A stretch of DNA of 9,045 nt from Deltaproteobacteria bacterium. Lineage in GTDB: Bacteria; Desulfobacterota; Desulfarculia; Adiutricales; Adiutricaceae. Below the pieces are notes generated by a model, which had not been told where the DNA came from, did not search any database, and saw only the letters and a list, made by a program, of their open reading frames with translations. Made by a program: the position numbers and the translations under genes. This document shows positions 1-5,604 of this stretch, in pieces; position 1 is the stretch's first letter; every line of letters begins with the position of its first letter. The stretch is taken from contig JAITLH010000197.1 of the NCBI GenBank assembly GCA_031277995.1, forward strand, positions 1 through 9,045, read 5' to 3'.

Positions 1-943
1 CATTACCATTGACATTAGCTGGTTTAAATGACGGATCAAGACCAATTATTCCACCGCCTTGAATAAAAGGTCCTGAAATAAAAGTTTCATTTGCTAAATT
101 AGTAGTCAATATAGAAATATTTCTAAATAAATTTCCACTTATATTATTTATTATTGTAGATCCCTCCTGTGAACGTAAGCCAATAATACCACCACCAGCT
201 AAATACGTGTGAAAATTATTTAATTGTGATGTCATAGTTATATTAATATCATGAAAATCATTATTTATAAAACTATCGAAAGAATTATCAATAACAACCT
301 TAGTATTATTACCAATAAAAGAATTAACTACTCCAGATTTTTCCATTTCATCATAATCAACTGGATTACCAGTATTCATATAACTAATATTTACGTCCCC
401 AACTCTAACATTATACATACTAAAGCCATTAGCGTCTGAATTTATGTCTAATCTAATCCATTTTACAGCTTCAAGCGTAGAAAGAAGACCCGTAGCAGTT
501 CTAAGAACCCCATTACCTTTAATGTAAGACATTTGACTTTGAGACAAACTAGCAACTAATATATCAATTCTAGCTAGTAAAGGGTCTAGATTAACTGCGG
601 TTATACTATCATAAAGTATTCCATTTACTAAATTTGAAATATTTTGAGTAAATTTAGGATCGGTAGCGCCAATTAATTTTTTATTTGGTTTGGTAATATT
701 AACGGCCGAGCCCACCGTGGTGGAGTAACTGTTATTAAAAGTTACCCCTTCAACGGCGAAAGTGGCGTCACCCGCGCCATTGATAGCGTTTTCCAATCCG
801 GCTTTATTTGGAGTCGTGATTGCCGCCCCTAACAATTTAGTGGAAGTTAGGGCCACGCCTAATAGCGAAATTAAAGCGACCAAGAAGAAACGTATCGTTA
901 TTTGAGGTATTTGGGTAAATAAATTATTGGCGTATTTTTTCAT
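1..943 (-). CDS. Secreted beta-helix, adhesin/autotransporter-like protein (N-terminal part, runs off left edge)
   Basis: I translated the complement by hand and found 314 stop-free codons from ATG at 941-943 to the window edge; the stop lies outside. A Shine-Dalgarno AGAGG (951-955) sits 7 nt before the ATG. Residues 1-18 form an extended basic/polar N-region, about 19-34 a hydrophobic core, and cleavage is plausible near LLGA-A (38-41), so this is an export signal. The mature start (about 42-62) has the 'xxLxxAINGAGDATFxV' look common at the cap of right-handed beta-helix passengers. Further on the protein is rich in N, S, T, I and G, with two GGGIIGL motifs at residues 250-256 and 296-302, a 46-residue period, and N-rich beta strands between them. 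This fits a surface or autotransporter passenger; a C-terminal barrel or anchor is not visible. Base composition changes sharply: 721-780 has 30 G+C of 60, while 241-300 has only 11 of 60. The existence of the gene is nearly certain; the family call is inferred from composition and repeats. Confidence 0.8.
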   Translation of the reverse strand, partial: MKKYANNLFTQIPQITIRFFLVALISLLGVALTSTKLLGAAITTPNKAGLENAINGAGDATFAVEGVTFNNSYSTTVGSAVNITKPNKKLIGATDPKFTQNISNLVNGILYDSITAVNLDPLLARIDILVASLSQSQMSYIKGNGVLRTATGLLSTLEAVKWIRLDINSDANGFSMYNVRVGDVNISYMNTGNPVDYDEMEKSGVVNSFIGNNTKVVIDNSFDSFINNDFHDINITMTSQLNNFHTYLAGGGIIGLRSQEGSTIINNISGNLFRNISILTTNLANETFISGPFIQGGGIIGLDPSFKPANVNGN

Positions 944-950
944 CGTAAAA

Positions 951-955
951 CCTCT
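951..955 (-). promoter_or_regulatory. Shine-Dalgarno of the beta-helix gene
   Basis: AGAGG on the minus strand, 7 nt before the ATG at 941-943. It supports this start for an ORF that has no stop inside the window. Confidence 0.7.
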
Positions 956-1272
956 AAAAGATAAGGGCTAAGGTTAAGAGGTGGTTTACTCAGGAGTTGT
1001 TGTCCCGGAGAAAGGCTTTGTTGATTAAATGGGTTTTAACGTATTTGGGTCTAAAGCTAGCTTAGAACGAACGCTAGTTTATTGAATTTACTCACTTTTC
1101 CTAATAAGTTAAGGATTAACTTTTGGGGCTCAAAGGTTTTTCTTAAATGTGTAATTCTTTAGCTGTTCCATTCTACCATATTTTTGAAAAAAATATATAA
1201 AATCTCGGTATTCATAAAACAGTCGGTAACTTGTCTGCTGGATACTTTTTTGATATTTATTTAGAATCTAAA

Positions 1273-1302
1273 TTATCAATTTGATAACAAAATAAGTTAT
1301 CA
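1273..1302. repeat. Clustered TTATCAA/TTGATAA palindromes
   Basis: TTATCAA (1273-1279) and TTGATAA (1281-1287) form a perfect 15-bp palindrome around one T. TGATAAC (1282-1288) also pairs with GTTATCA (1296-1302) across 7 nt. Another TTATCAA lies at 1371-1377. The spacing does not match an FNR box (TTGAT-N4-ATCAA). These could be operator half-sites for the divergent beta-helix gene, or chance in AT-rich DNA. Confidence 0.3.
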
Positions 1303-1394
1303 TATTTGAAGATTACTTATTTTTTAGATACTTCTATTTTATAAAAATACTAAGTTTTGCTTATCAAATATTTTTGTTTAATCACAATAATTCT

Positions 1395-1589
1395 TTATCC
1401 GACAAACTTATGGTGACGTTTGGTAACCTTTACTTGGCGGTTGGGCCGATCGTTTTTCAAAGGAAGGTCTATCGTCTCGACAAACGTGAAAAAAACATGG
1501 CCTTTTTCATCGTTGTCGGGGGCGAAAACCCTGGGCCCCAAAGGCGTTAGGGAATAAGATTGGGCCGTATTTTTCATGCCCAAAGGCAT
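1395..1589 (-). CDS. Small hypothetical protein or gene remnant (64 aa)
   Basis: The ORF has ordinary amino-acid composition (a VFAPDNDEKGHVFFTFVE stretch, then a basic tail ending KRHHKFVG) and its codons resemble those of the recognised genes (GCC, GGC, CCC, GTC, TTG). Its GC content is well above the AT-rich DNA to its left. An in-frame stop lies three codons before the ATG and there is no Shine-Dalgarno; the internal ATG at residue 5 is no better supported. I do not recognise the family. It could be a real small gene, a decayed fragment of a longer gene, or chance. Confidence 0.25.
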   Translation of the reverse strand: MPLGMKNTAQSYSLTPLGPRVFAPDNDEKGHVFFTFVETIDLPLKNDRPNRQVKVTKRHHKFVG

Positions 1590-2152
1590 TATAATTTATG
1601 TTTTAAGCATTTACTTATTTGGGTTAATTTTATGTATTTTTTGGGGTTTTGGGTTGCCTTTGGTTTGGGCCGGTTTTGATTTTGGTTGAAAGGCGTTTTC
1701 GCGGGACCGGTTTTTTTTGCCTGGGGTTGTGGGTAGGGGTAACTTGGCCCCAGGAGTGGGAGATGGGGACTTTAAGGCCGTCATTTTTGGCTGTGGGGGG
1801 TGGGAGATTGCGTGTGGCCCGTGGGTTTTGTCGTTTGGTTAATGGGAAAAGGCGCCTTCGCGTTGGTGCCCTTTAACGGGTTTACGGGAAAGGGGTTGGC
1901 GATTTCGCGTTTATTCGTTTACCGGGCCGGCTGGGGGAGGAGACGGAAGGGTTTTGGAAGCGGATGGGGAGGCGAAATTGGAAGCGAGGGGGCCGGATTT
2001 TTTGGGGTTTTTTGGGAAAGGGCCTGGGCTTGGATGGGGGCGGTCAGGGGGCTTAAAGCCTTGCTTAAATCTAGGACGTTAACCGTAAAGCTTTTTTATT
2101 TACGCTAGTACGTAGGAAATATTAAATTTAATTTTGACACTGGAAAATGTTT
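1590..2152. other. G/T-skewed non-coding stretch
   Basis: About 1620-2060 has many G runs on the plus strand (for example GGGG, GGG, GGGG, GGG, GGGG between 1723 and 1766) and few C. Open frames at 1649-1876 and 1800-2108 exist, but they overlap in different frames, have Gly/Trp/Arg-rich low-complexity translations and lack ribosome-binding sites. I read the stretch as non-coding or deeply decayed. Confidence 0.55.
1692..1909. repeat. Three dispersed GGCGNNTTCGCG 12-mers
   Basis: GGCGTTTTCGCG at 1692-1703, GGCGCCTTCGCG at 1851-1862 and GGCGATTTCGCG at 1898-1909 differ only at the two middle bases. The first two also share a preceding GAAA(A). The function is unknown; they may be protein-binding sites or remnants of a duplicated sequence. 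Confidence 0.35.
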
Positions 2153-2182
2153 TAGACTCTATTCCATTAGGTGTGGTATAAT
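2153..2182 (+). promoter_or_regulatory. Sigma-70-type promoter with extended -10
   Basis: TGG-TATAAT (2174-2182) is a consensus -10 with the extended TGn element. TAGACT (2153-2158, 4 of 6) serves as -35 with an 18-bp spacer. Transcription should start near 2189, directly before the foldable sequence at 2199-2268, on the strand of the chemoreceptor gene. Confidence 0.45.
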
Positions 2183-2188
2183 TTTGAT

Positions 2189-2268
2189 GTTTGAAATTTT
2201 ACCGGCTAGGAGGGGTAACTAAGTCGGAAAAAATCTTCAGATCGGTCAGAGAACGGTGGACTTTTTCC
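2189..2268 (+). promoter_or_regulatory. Candidate structured leader RNA, class unknown
   Basis: Directly after the promoter, 2202-2209 pairs with 2219-2227 (8 pairs, one G-U, one bulged A) around a GAGGGGUAA loop. A competing helix UUACC (2199-2203) with GGUAA (2214-2218) is mutually exclusive with it. GGAAAAA (2226-2232) pairs with UUUUUCC (2262-2268), sharing two G with the first stem. The enclosed loop has CGGU twice (2243-2246, 2254-2257), able to pair with ACCG (2201-2204). It does not match a c-di-GMP-I, TPP, fluoride, preQ1 or ZTP consensus as I know them. The chemoreceptor ATG is about 420 nt downstream, so the RNA could be its leader or a separate small RNA. All folding was done by eye. 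Confidence 0.35.
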
Positions 2269-2324
2269 AAGTAAGTATATTCAAAAAAGGAATTTTTAAG
2301 AACCAATACTATCAGGTAATTGAG

Positions 2325-2344
2325 TAAAATTATATATAATTTTA
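2325..2344. repeat. Perfect 20-bp AT palindrome
   Basis: The sequence 2325-2344 equals its own reverse complement. It contains only A and T, which lowers its significance, but it begins a run of palindromes. Confidence 0.6.
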
Positions 2345-2379
2345 TAATAGTATTTTTAGACGAAAAATATTATTATAAA
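2341..2379. repeat. 17-bp hairpin with 5-nt loop
   Basis: 2341-2357 pairs with 2363-2379 throughout, with one G-T pair, around the loop AGACG. It could be a transcription terminator for the RNA started near 2189 (no clean U run follows), a protein site, or the relic of a palindromic element. Confidence 0.55.
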
Positions 2380-2404
2380 TTTACTTAAAACTAAACTACA
2401 GCGG

Positions 2405-2423
2405 TGATATATAGTATATATCA
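2405..2423. repeat. 19-bp palindrome TGATATATA-G-TATATATCA
   Basis: Perfect 9-bp arms around a central G, about 190 bp before the chemoreceptor ATG. The spacing would suit a dimeric regulator's operator; no regulator is identified. Confidence 0.45.
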
Positions 2424-2459
2424 AATTATTACAGCTATAAAACTAAAATTAGTAGCATT

Positions 2460-2485
2460 ATTTTGATACGTTTTTACATCAAAAT
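2460..2485. repeat. Inverted repeat ATTTTGAT-N10-ATCAAAAT
   Basis: Perfect 8-bp arms at 2460-2467 and 2478-2485 with a 10-bp spacer. It lies upstream of the chemoreceptor and overlaps a TTGATA (2463-2468) that is 5 of 6 to a -35 box. It may be an operator. Confidence 0.4.
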
Positions 2486-2543
2486 TAATTTTTTTCTAAT
2501 TTTAGACTTTTAACTTATAACTAGGTTACGCTAATAGTCTTTT

Positions 2544-2573
2544 TTAACTAGATATTTAGCGAGAATTTACTAT
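2544..2573 (+). promoter_or_regulatory. Possible proximal promoter of the chemoreceptor gene
   Basis: TTAACT (2544-2549, 4 of 6) and TACTAT (2568-2573, 4 of 6) are 18 bp apart. This would start the message near 2580, just before the ribosome-binding site. Weak, but correctly placed. Confidence 0.3.
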
Positions 2574-2597
2574 ACGTATTTTGGTTCGTCTTTTGGC

Positions 2598-2603
2598 GAG
2601 GAG
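2598..2603 (+). promoter_or_regulatory. Shine-Dalgarno that decides the chemoreceptor start
   Basis: GAGGAG lies 7 nt before ATG 2611. The longer reading from TTG 2581 would place this site inside the coding region and has no Shine-Dalgarno of its own. Confidence 0.85.
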
Positions 2604-2610
2604 TTTTGCC

Positions 2611-4635
2611 ATGGGATTTCGTTTAAAGATAATTTTGATGCTGACAATAGTGTCCCTACTAATGCTGGCCCAAATAATCGTTACCTTAACCTTCACCAGT
2701 TCGCTTAACTATCATATCCAGACGGAATCGAGTAAGCTCGTCACCGATTTAACCGACATTATCCAGGCCAAAGTCGAGGAAAGTTTTGCCAAAACGCTCG
2801 AGTCCGACGTCAAGGATCTAACTTCCATTTTATCCGAGGCCAAAACCACCCTGTTTTTGACGACCAAGTTCTATAAGACCGGTCTCCATACCGCTTCCCA
2901 AAGCCGGCAAGATTCCCAACTGGCCGTGAAAGAAACCGAGGACTTTTGCGTCTCGACTTTGAAGGATCTCCCCGAATACATCTTCGCCTTTGGCATAACC
3001 TTTGAAGTGGGCGGTTTTTCCAAATATGACCAGTATTTCATGCCCTACGTTTACCGGGATCAAGACCGAATCGTTTATTCCCCCGGCGTTGAGATTGAGG
3101 GCCGCGCCGAGGAAGATCTGTCCGACGCCGAAAAACGCTCTTACGTGGAAACGGAAGTAAGCCGGGACTACTATACCGTGGCCATACCCAAGGACCACGA
3201 TAGGTCAAAACCGGCCCCTGAAGTATTGTCTTGGACCGAGCCGTACCAAAGCACCCTGGCCGGTAAGGTTCTGGTCTCGGTCGCGACGCCCGTAAACGAG
3301 GGCGGGAAAGCCGTTGGCGTCTCTTACGTCGATCTGTCTTTGGATAGCCTAACCTCTATTTTGAAAAATTTTGCCAAAATAAGCGACAAAACTCTAGGTT
3401 TGTCCTTCGCTTGGAATAGCAAAGTCATTTTAAGCGGCCTTGGTTTTCCCGATTATGAACCCACGAGCGTACAGGATCCTAACGACGCTTTATCTTCCAT
3501 CATAAAAACATCGAATTTAAGTGACATACCCTCCTTGGGATCTCAAATTGAAAATTTAGCCCAGGACTTAAGTCCTGGGCAAATTAAAATATCGCACTTT
3601 GAATATAATAACGAAGAATATAGCGCCATAATTTACAACGAATCAAATCTTTTCGGACTGGCCGTGCTTTTACCGCAAAAAGAACTCATGGCCGACACGA
3701 TTAAAGCGCGCGGCTTAATGGCCAACCTATACGCCAGCCAGGAACGGGTCCTAAGGAACATCCAGATAACCGCCGTGGTTTCCCTCGCGATAGTGTTAAT
3801 CATTCTGGTTTTGGTAATTGTTTTTGTCCGTAAGGCCACCCAAAGTTTGATCGATTTGTCCTGGAAGCTTGACAGCGAAGCCAACGACATATATGAACTG
3901 GCTAGGGTCACCTCGGAAATAGCCGAAAACCTTGACGAGGACAGTAAGGAACAACAAAATTCCCTTAACCGAACCTCCGACGCCATGAAAGACATCGCCG
4001 AGAAAATCGATTCCAGCAACGATTCCTCCAAAATGTGCCGAAACGCCATGAGAGAAACGGCCCAGGAAGTGGAAGATGGCGGAAGCTCGGCCCAATCCAT
4101 GAAAAAAGCCATGGACAATATTTCTGAGACCACAAACGAGATAAAGAAAATCCTAAATTCCATGCAGGGCATCGCCTTCCAGACTAACCTTTTGGCCCTA
4201 AACGCCTCGGTCGAGGCGGCCCGGGCCGGCGAATCCGGGCAAGGTTTCGCCGTGGTGGCCGGGGAAGTCCGGACGCTGGCCATACGTTCCAACGAGGCGG
4301 CCCAAAAAACCGATCGGCTGATGGAAGTGGCCACCAAGGGCGCCGAGGAAGGCGAAAAGTACGCCGTGACCCTCAATAATGGCTTTGACCGCATTGGCGA
4401 GTCGGTCTCGAACGTCACCAAGTACGTTGAGTCAATCTCCCAAGCCAGCCAAGAACAAAAATCCTCCGTCGATTCGGTGACCGGTAACCTCCAAGAACTA
4501 AACCGTACCGTGGAGAGAAATAACACCCTGGCCCAAAAATCCCTGGATAACTCAACCTCCCTATCCGAGACGGCTGACGATCTTACCTCCTCGGCCAATG
4601 AGTTAAAAAACCTCATCCTCGGAAAGAAACGGTAG
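2611..4635 (+). CDS. Methyl-accepting chemotaxis protein with dCache-type periplasmic sensor (674 aa)
   Basis: A transmembrane chemoreceptor: it senses a periplasmic ligand and controls CheA through CheW. I start it at ATG 2611. TM1 is residues about 6-29 and TM2 about 386-407. The roughly 350 residues between them look like a dCache domain, with the WTEPY motif (208-212), the following 'VSVATPVNEGGKAVG' strand and 'VDLSLDSL'. After TM2 I see no recognisable HAMP; a helical region leads directly into the signalling hairpin. The tip spans about 521-560 (IAFQTNLLALNASVEAARAG, then GFAVVAGEVR) and keeps the conserved Glu and Arg. The protein ends KNLILGKKR without a CheR-docking NWxxF pentapeptide. 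The gene is monocistronic, with no che genes nearby. A perfect 22-bp palindrome lies in the distal sensor-coding part. The ligand cannot be told from sequence. Confidence 0.93.
   Translation: MGFRLKIILMLTIVSLLMLAQIIVTLTFTSSLNYHIQTESSKLVTDLTDIIQAKVEESFAKTLESDVKDLTSILSEAKTTLFLTTKFYKTGLHTASQSRQDSQLAVKETEDFCVSTLKDLPEYIFAFGITFEVGGFSKYDQYFMPYVYRDQDRIVYSPGVEIEGRAEEDLSDAEKRSYVETEVSRDYYTVAIPKDHDRSKPAPEVLSWTEPYQSTLAGKVLVSVATPVNEGGKAVGVSYVDLSLDSLTSILKNFAKISDKTLGLSFAWNSKVILSGLGFPDYEPTSVQDPNDALSSIIKTSNLSDIPSLGSQIENLAQDLSPGQIKISHFEYNNEEYSAIIYNESNLFGLAVLLPQKELMADTIKARGLMANLYASQERVLRNIQITAVVSLAIVLIILVLVIVFVRKATQSLIDLSWKLDSEANDIYELARVTSEIAENLDEDSKEQQNSLNRTSDAMKDIAEKIDSSNDSSKMCRNAMRETAQEVEDGGSSAQSMKKAMDNISETTNEIKKILNSMQGIAFQTNLLALNASVEAARAGESGQGFAVVAGEVRTLAIRSNEAAQKTDRLMEVATKGAEEGEKYAVTLNNGFDRIGESVSNVTKYVESISQASQEQKSSVDSVTGNLQELNRTVERNNTLAQKSLDNSTSLSETADDLTSSANELKNLILGKKR
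3559..3580. repeat. Perfect 22-bp palindrome inside the chemoreceptor gene
   Basis: Arms GCCCAGGACTT (3559-3569) and AAGTCCTGGGC (3570-3580). With A3558 bulged, five more pairs form (3553-3557 with 3581-3585). It encodes the Q-D-L-S-P-G-Q stretch near the end of the periplasmic domain, in frame. Confidence 0.85.
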
Positions 4636-4914
4636 AAACCACATGGTTTTGGAGGCTGGGGGGGCGCGAGAAAGGTTAACCCCAAAACCCCAAGGTTTTG
4701 GCGCTTTAACCTCGCCCCGAAAACGGCCAAAATCGGCCCTTGGCGGGCCGGGATTGACGAGCGGGTAGGGAGACAGCGGGTCAAGGCTTAGAAGCGCCCC
4801 TAGCCCCCTTGGCGGCCGCCTATGGGGCAAGTAACGAGGGCACCTGGAACTCGCGGCCGGGCCAAAAACCCCGGGTGGGAAAAAGCGCGGCGGGGACAAA
4901 AACTCCGGGTAGGA
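4636..4914. other. GC-rich non-coding stretch after the chemoreceptor gene
   Basis: No credible gene on either strand; the minus-strand frames here are Pro/Arg-rich and cross into the tRNA. It contains the CCAAAACC hairpin at 4682-4701 and two similar short blocks, ccgggtgggaaaaa (about 4871) and ccgggtaggaaaaa (about 4905). Confidence 0.55.
4682..4701 (+). terminator. Hairpin downstream of the chemoreceptor gene
   Basis: CCAAAACC (4682-4689) and GGTTTTGG (4694-4701) pair around CCAA, about 50 nt after the stop. No clear U run follows, so intrinsic termination is uncertain; it may only protect the 3' end. Confidence 0.3.
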
Positions 4915-4965
4915 AAAATCAAAGGGTTGGAGCGATTTTGAAAATCGCGCCAACCCTTTGATTTT
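4911..4965 (-). terminator. Intrinsic terminator of tRNA-Leu
   Basis: A 16-bp outer stem (4915-4930 with 4950-4965) encloses a second 8-bp stem (4932-4939 with 4941-4948), separated by one A-G mismatch, so nearly the whole 51 nt is one hairpin. On the minus strand it begins 5 nt after the tRNA CCA end and its last pairs run into a TTTTT tract followed by CC, which fits a terminator. The stem is unusually long. Confidence 0.75.
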
Positions 4966-4970
4966 ATCGT

Positions 4971-5057
4971 TGGTGCCGGAGGGGAGACTCGAACTCCCAC
5001 GGGGTAACCCCCACTAGACCCTGAACCTAGCGTGTCTACCAATTCCACCACTTCGGC
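4971..5057 (-). tRNA. tRNA-Leu, anticodon CAG
   Basis: An 87-nt class II tRNA with encoded CCA (4971-4973). D-arm of the GTGGAATTGGTAGACAC type as in bacterial tRNA-Leu. Anticodon stem CTAGG/TCTAG with loop TTCAGGG, anticodon CAG at 5021-5023, which reads CUG. Long variable arm GGGG-GTTA-CCCC. T-arm GGGAG-TTCGAGT-CTCCC. The acceptor stem GCCGAAG/CTCCGGC has one A-C mismatch at pair 5-68; discriminator A. It has its own promoter and terminator. Confidence 0.97.
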
Positions 5058-5098
5058 GAAGGAAATTTGGTTTTGGATAAGAAACCAAACGAGGTAAC

Positions 5099-5127
5099 TT
5101 TTTATCATTTTCGTCAGGATCTGTCAA
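5099..5127 (-). promoter_or_regulatory. Sigma-70 promoter of tRNA-Leu
   Basis: On the minus strand a perfect TTGACA (5122-5127), 17-bp spacer, then TAAAAA (5099-5104, 4 of 6) preceded by TGA, an extended -10. It lies about 42 nt before the tRNA 5' end, so a short 5' leader is expected. Confidence 0.75.
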
Positions 5128-5148
5128 GGTTTTTTTTGGGCTTTGGGG

Positions 5149-5188
5149 AAAAACAAAGGGGCTCCCAGGATATTTGGAAACCCCTTTG
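5149..5188 (-). terminator. Intrinsic terminator of amt-glnK
   Basis: On the minus strand CAAAGGGG (5181-5188) pairs with CCCCTTTG (5154-5161). Pairing continues inward (TTTCC with GGGAG), and a TTTTT run (5149-5153) follows. It lies about 70 nt after the glnK stop; a smaller GGGCC/GGCCC hairpin (5216-5229) lies between. Confidence 0.8.
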
Positions 5189-5260
5189 GTTAATCAATTG
5201 ATGACCTAAGGCGATGGGCCTTTGGGCCCGGTTAGGGTTAAACGGATCGTTTCCCGAAGG

Positions 5261-5587
5261 TTACATCGATTCCCCCGTCCTGATCCTTAGGCTCTTGGCG
5301 ATATCCAAGACGAATATCACCCCGTCGCCGGTCTGGCCGGTTTTTGCCCCCTGGGAGATGGCCGAGATGGCCACGTCGACTTTGTCTTCGGGAACCCCAA
5401 TCTCCAGCCGGACCTTTTTTAGGAGATTCACTTCCGTCTGAATCCCGCGGTAGACCTCGGTGTAGCCTTTCTGGCGGCCGGAACCCAGGACGTTTGTGAC
5501 CGACAGGGAGAACAGTTCCACCTCATAGAGCTTTAGCTTAACTTCCTGAAGGACTTCGGGCCGGATATAAGCGATTATCAGTTTCAT
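5261..5587 (-). CDS. glnK: PII nitrogen regulatory protein (GlnK/GlnB family, 108 aa)
   Basis: A trimeric signal protein that reads 2-oxoglutarate and ATP/ADP and, next to amt, is expected to gate the ammonium channel. It aligns without gaps to E. coli GlnB as I recall it: GRQKGYTEVYRG (37-48) at the base of the T-loop, TGxxGDG (83-89) for the B-loop, and RIRTGE (101-106) with Arg101 and Arg103. Two key positions differ: residue 51, the uridylylated Tyr in enterics, is Thr, and residue 90, the ATP-contacting Lys, is Val (codon GTG checked). The length is close to the usual 112. An AGGAGG site lies 6 nt before the ATG. It is downstream of amt with a 17-nt gap, so co-transcribed. I chose the symbol glnK because of the amt linkage. 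Confidence 0.96.
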   Translation of the reverse strand: MKLIIAYIRPEVLQEVKLKLYEVELFSLSVTNVLGSGRQKGYTEVYRGIQTEVNLLKKVRLEIGVPEDKVDVAISAISQGAKTGQTGDGVIFVLDIAKSLRIRTGESM

Positions 5588-5604
5588 TTTTTGCCTCCTT
5601 TCTC

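Larger units (their letters stand above)
944..1394. other. AT-rich non-coding stretch upstream of the beta-helix gene
   Basis: I see no gene here. It should hold the minus-strand promoter and leader of the secreted protein. A TAGAAT at 1170-1175 (minus) could be a -10 box but lacks a convincing -35. From 1260 to 1400 the sequence is extremely AT-rich and carries several TTATCAA/TTGATAA heptamers, listed separately. Confidence 0.6.

Noticed and set aside
251..439. 62-codon plus-strand frame
   Set aside because: It lies opposite the AT-rich part of the beta-helix gene, which is open through the whole stretch with a signal peptide and ribosome-binding site.
1649..2108. Two overlapping plus-strand frames in the G-rich patch
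   Set aside because: Low-complexity Gly/Arg/Trp-rich translations, different frames overlapping, no Shine-Dalgarno and no recognisable motif.
2134..2182. TTGACA at 2134-2139 as the -35 for TATAAT at 2177-2182
   Set aside because: The spacer would be 37 bp; TAGACT at 2153-2158 with 18 bp is a better partner.
2189..2268. c-di-GMP (GEMM) riboswitch, expected ahead of chemotaxis genes
   Set aside because: The conserved GEMM core segments and tetraloop receptor are absent; I keep only an unclassified structured leader.
2581..2610. Longer chemoreceptor start at TTG 2581
   Set aside because: The Shine-Dalgarno GAGGAG at 2598-2603 points to ATG 2611, and the extra ten residues add nothing to the membrane anchor.
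3633..4784. Long minus-strand frame opposite the chemoreceptor gene (383 codons)
   Set aside because: It is the antisense of a clear methyl-accepting signalling domain. Its Ser/Ala/Arg-rich translation reflects the codon bias of the real gene, and it has no ribosome-binding site.
4911..5057. Integration site of a mobile element at tRNA-Leu
   Set aside because: No integrase, no duplicated tRNA 3' end in the window, and the flanking hairpin is explained as a terminator.
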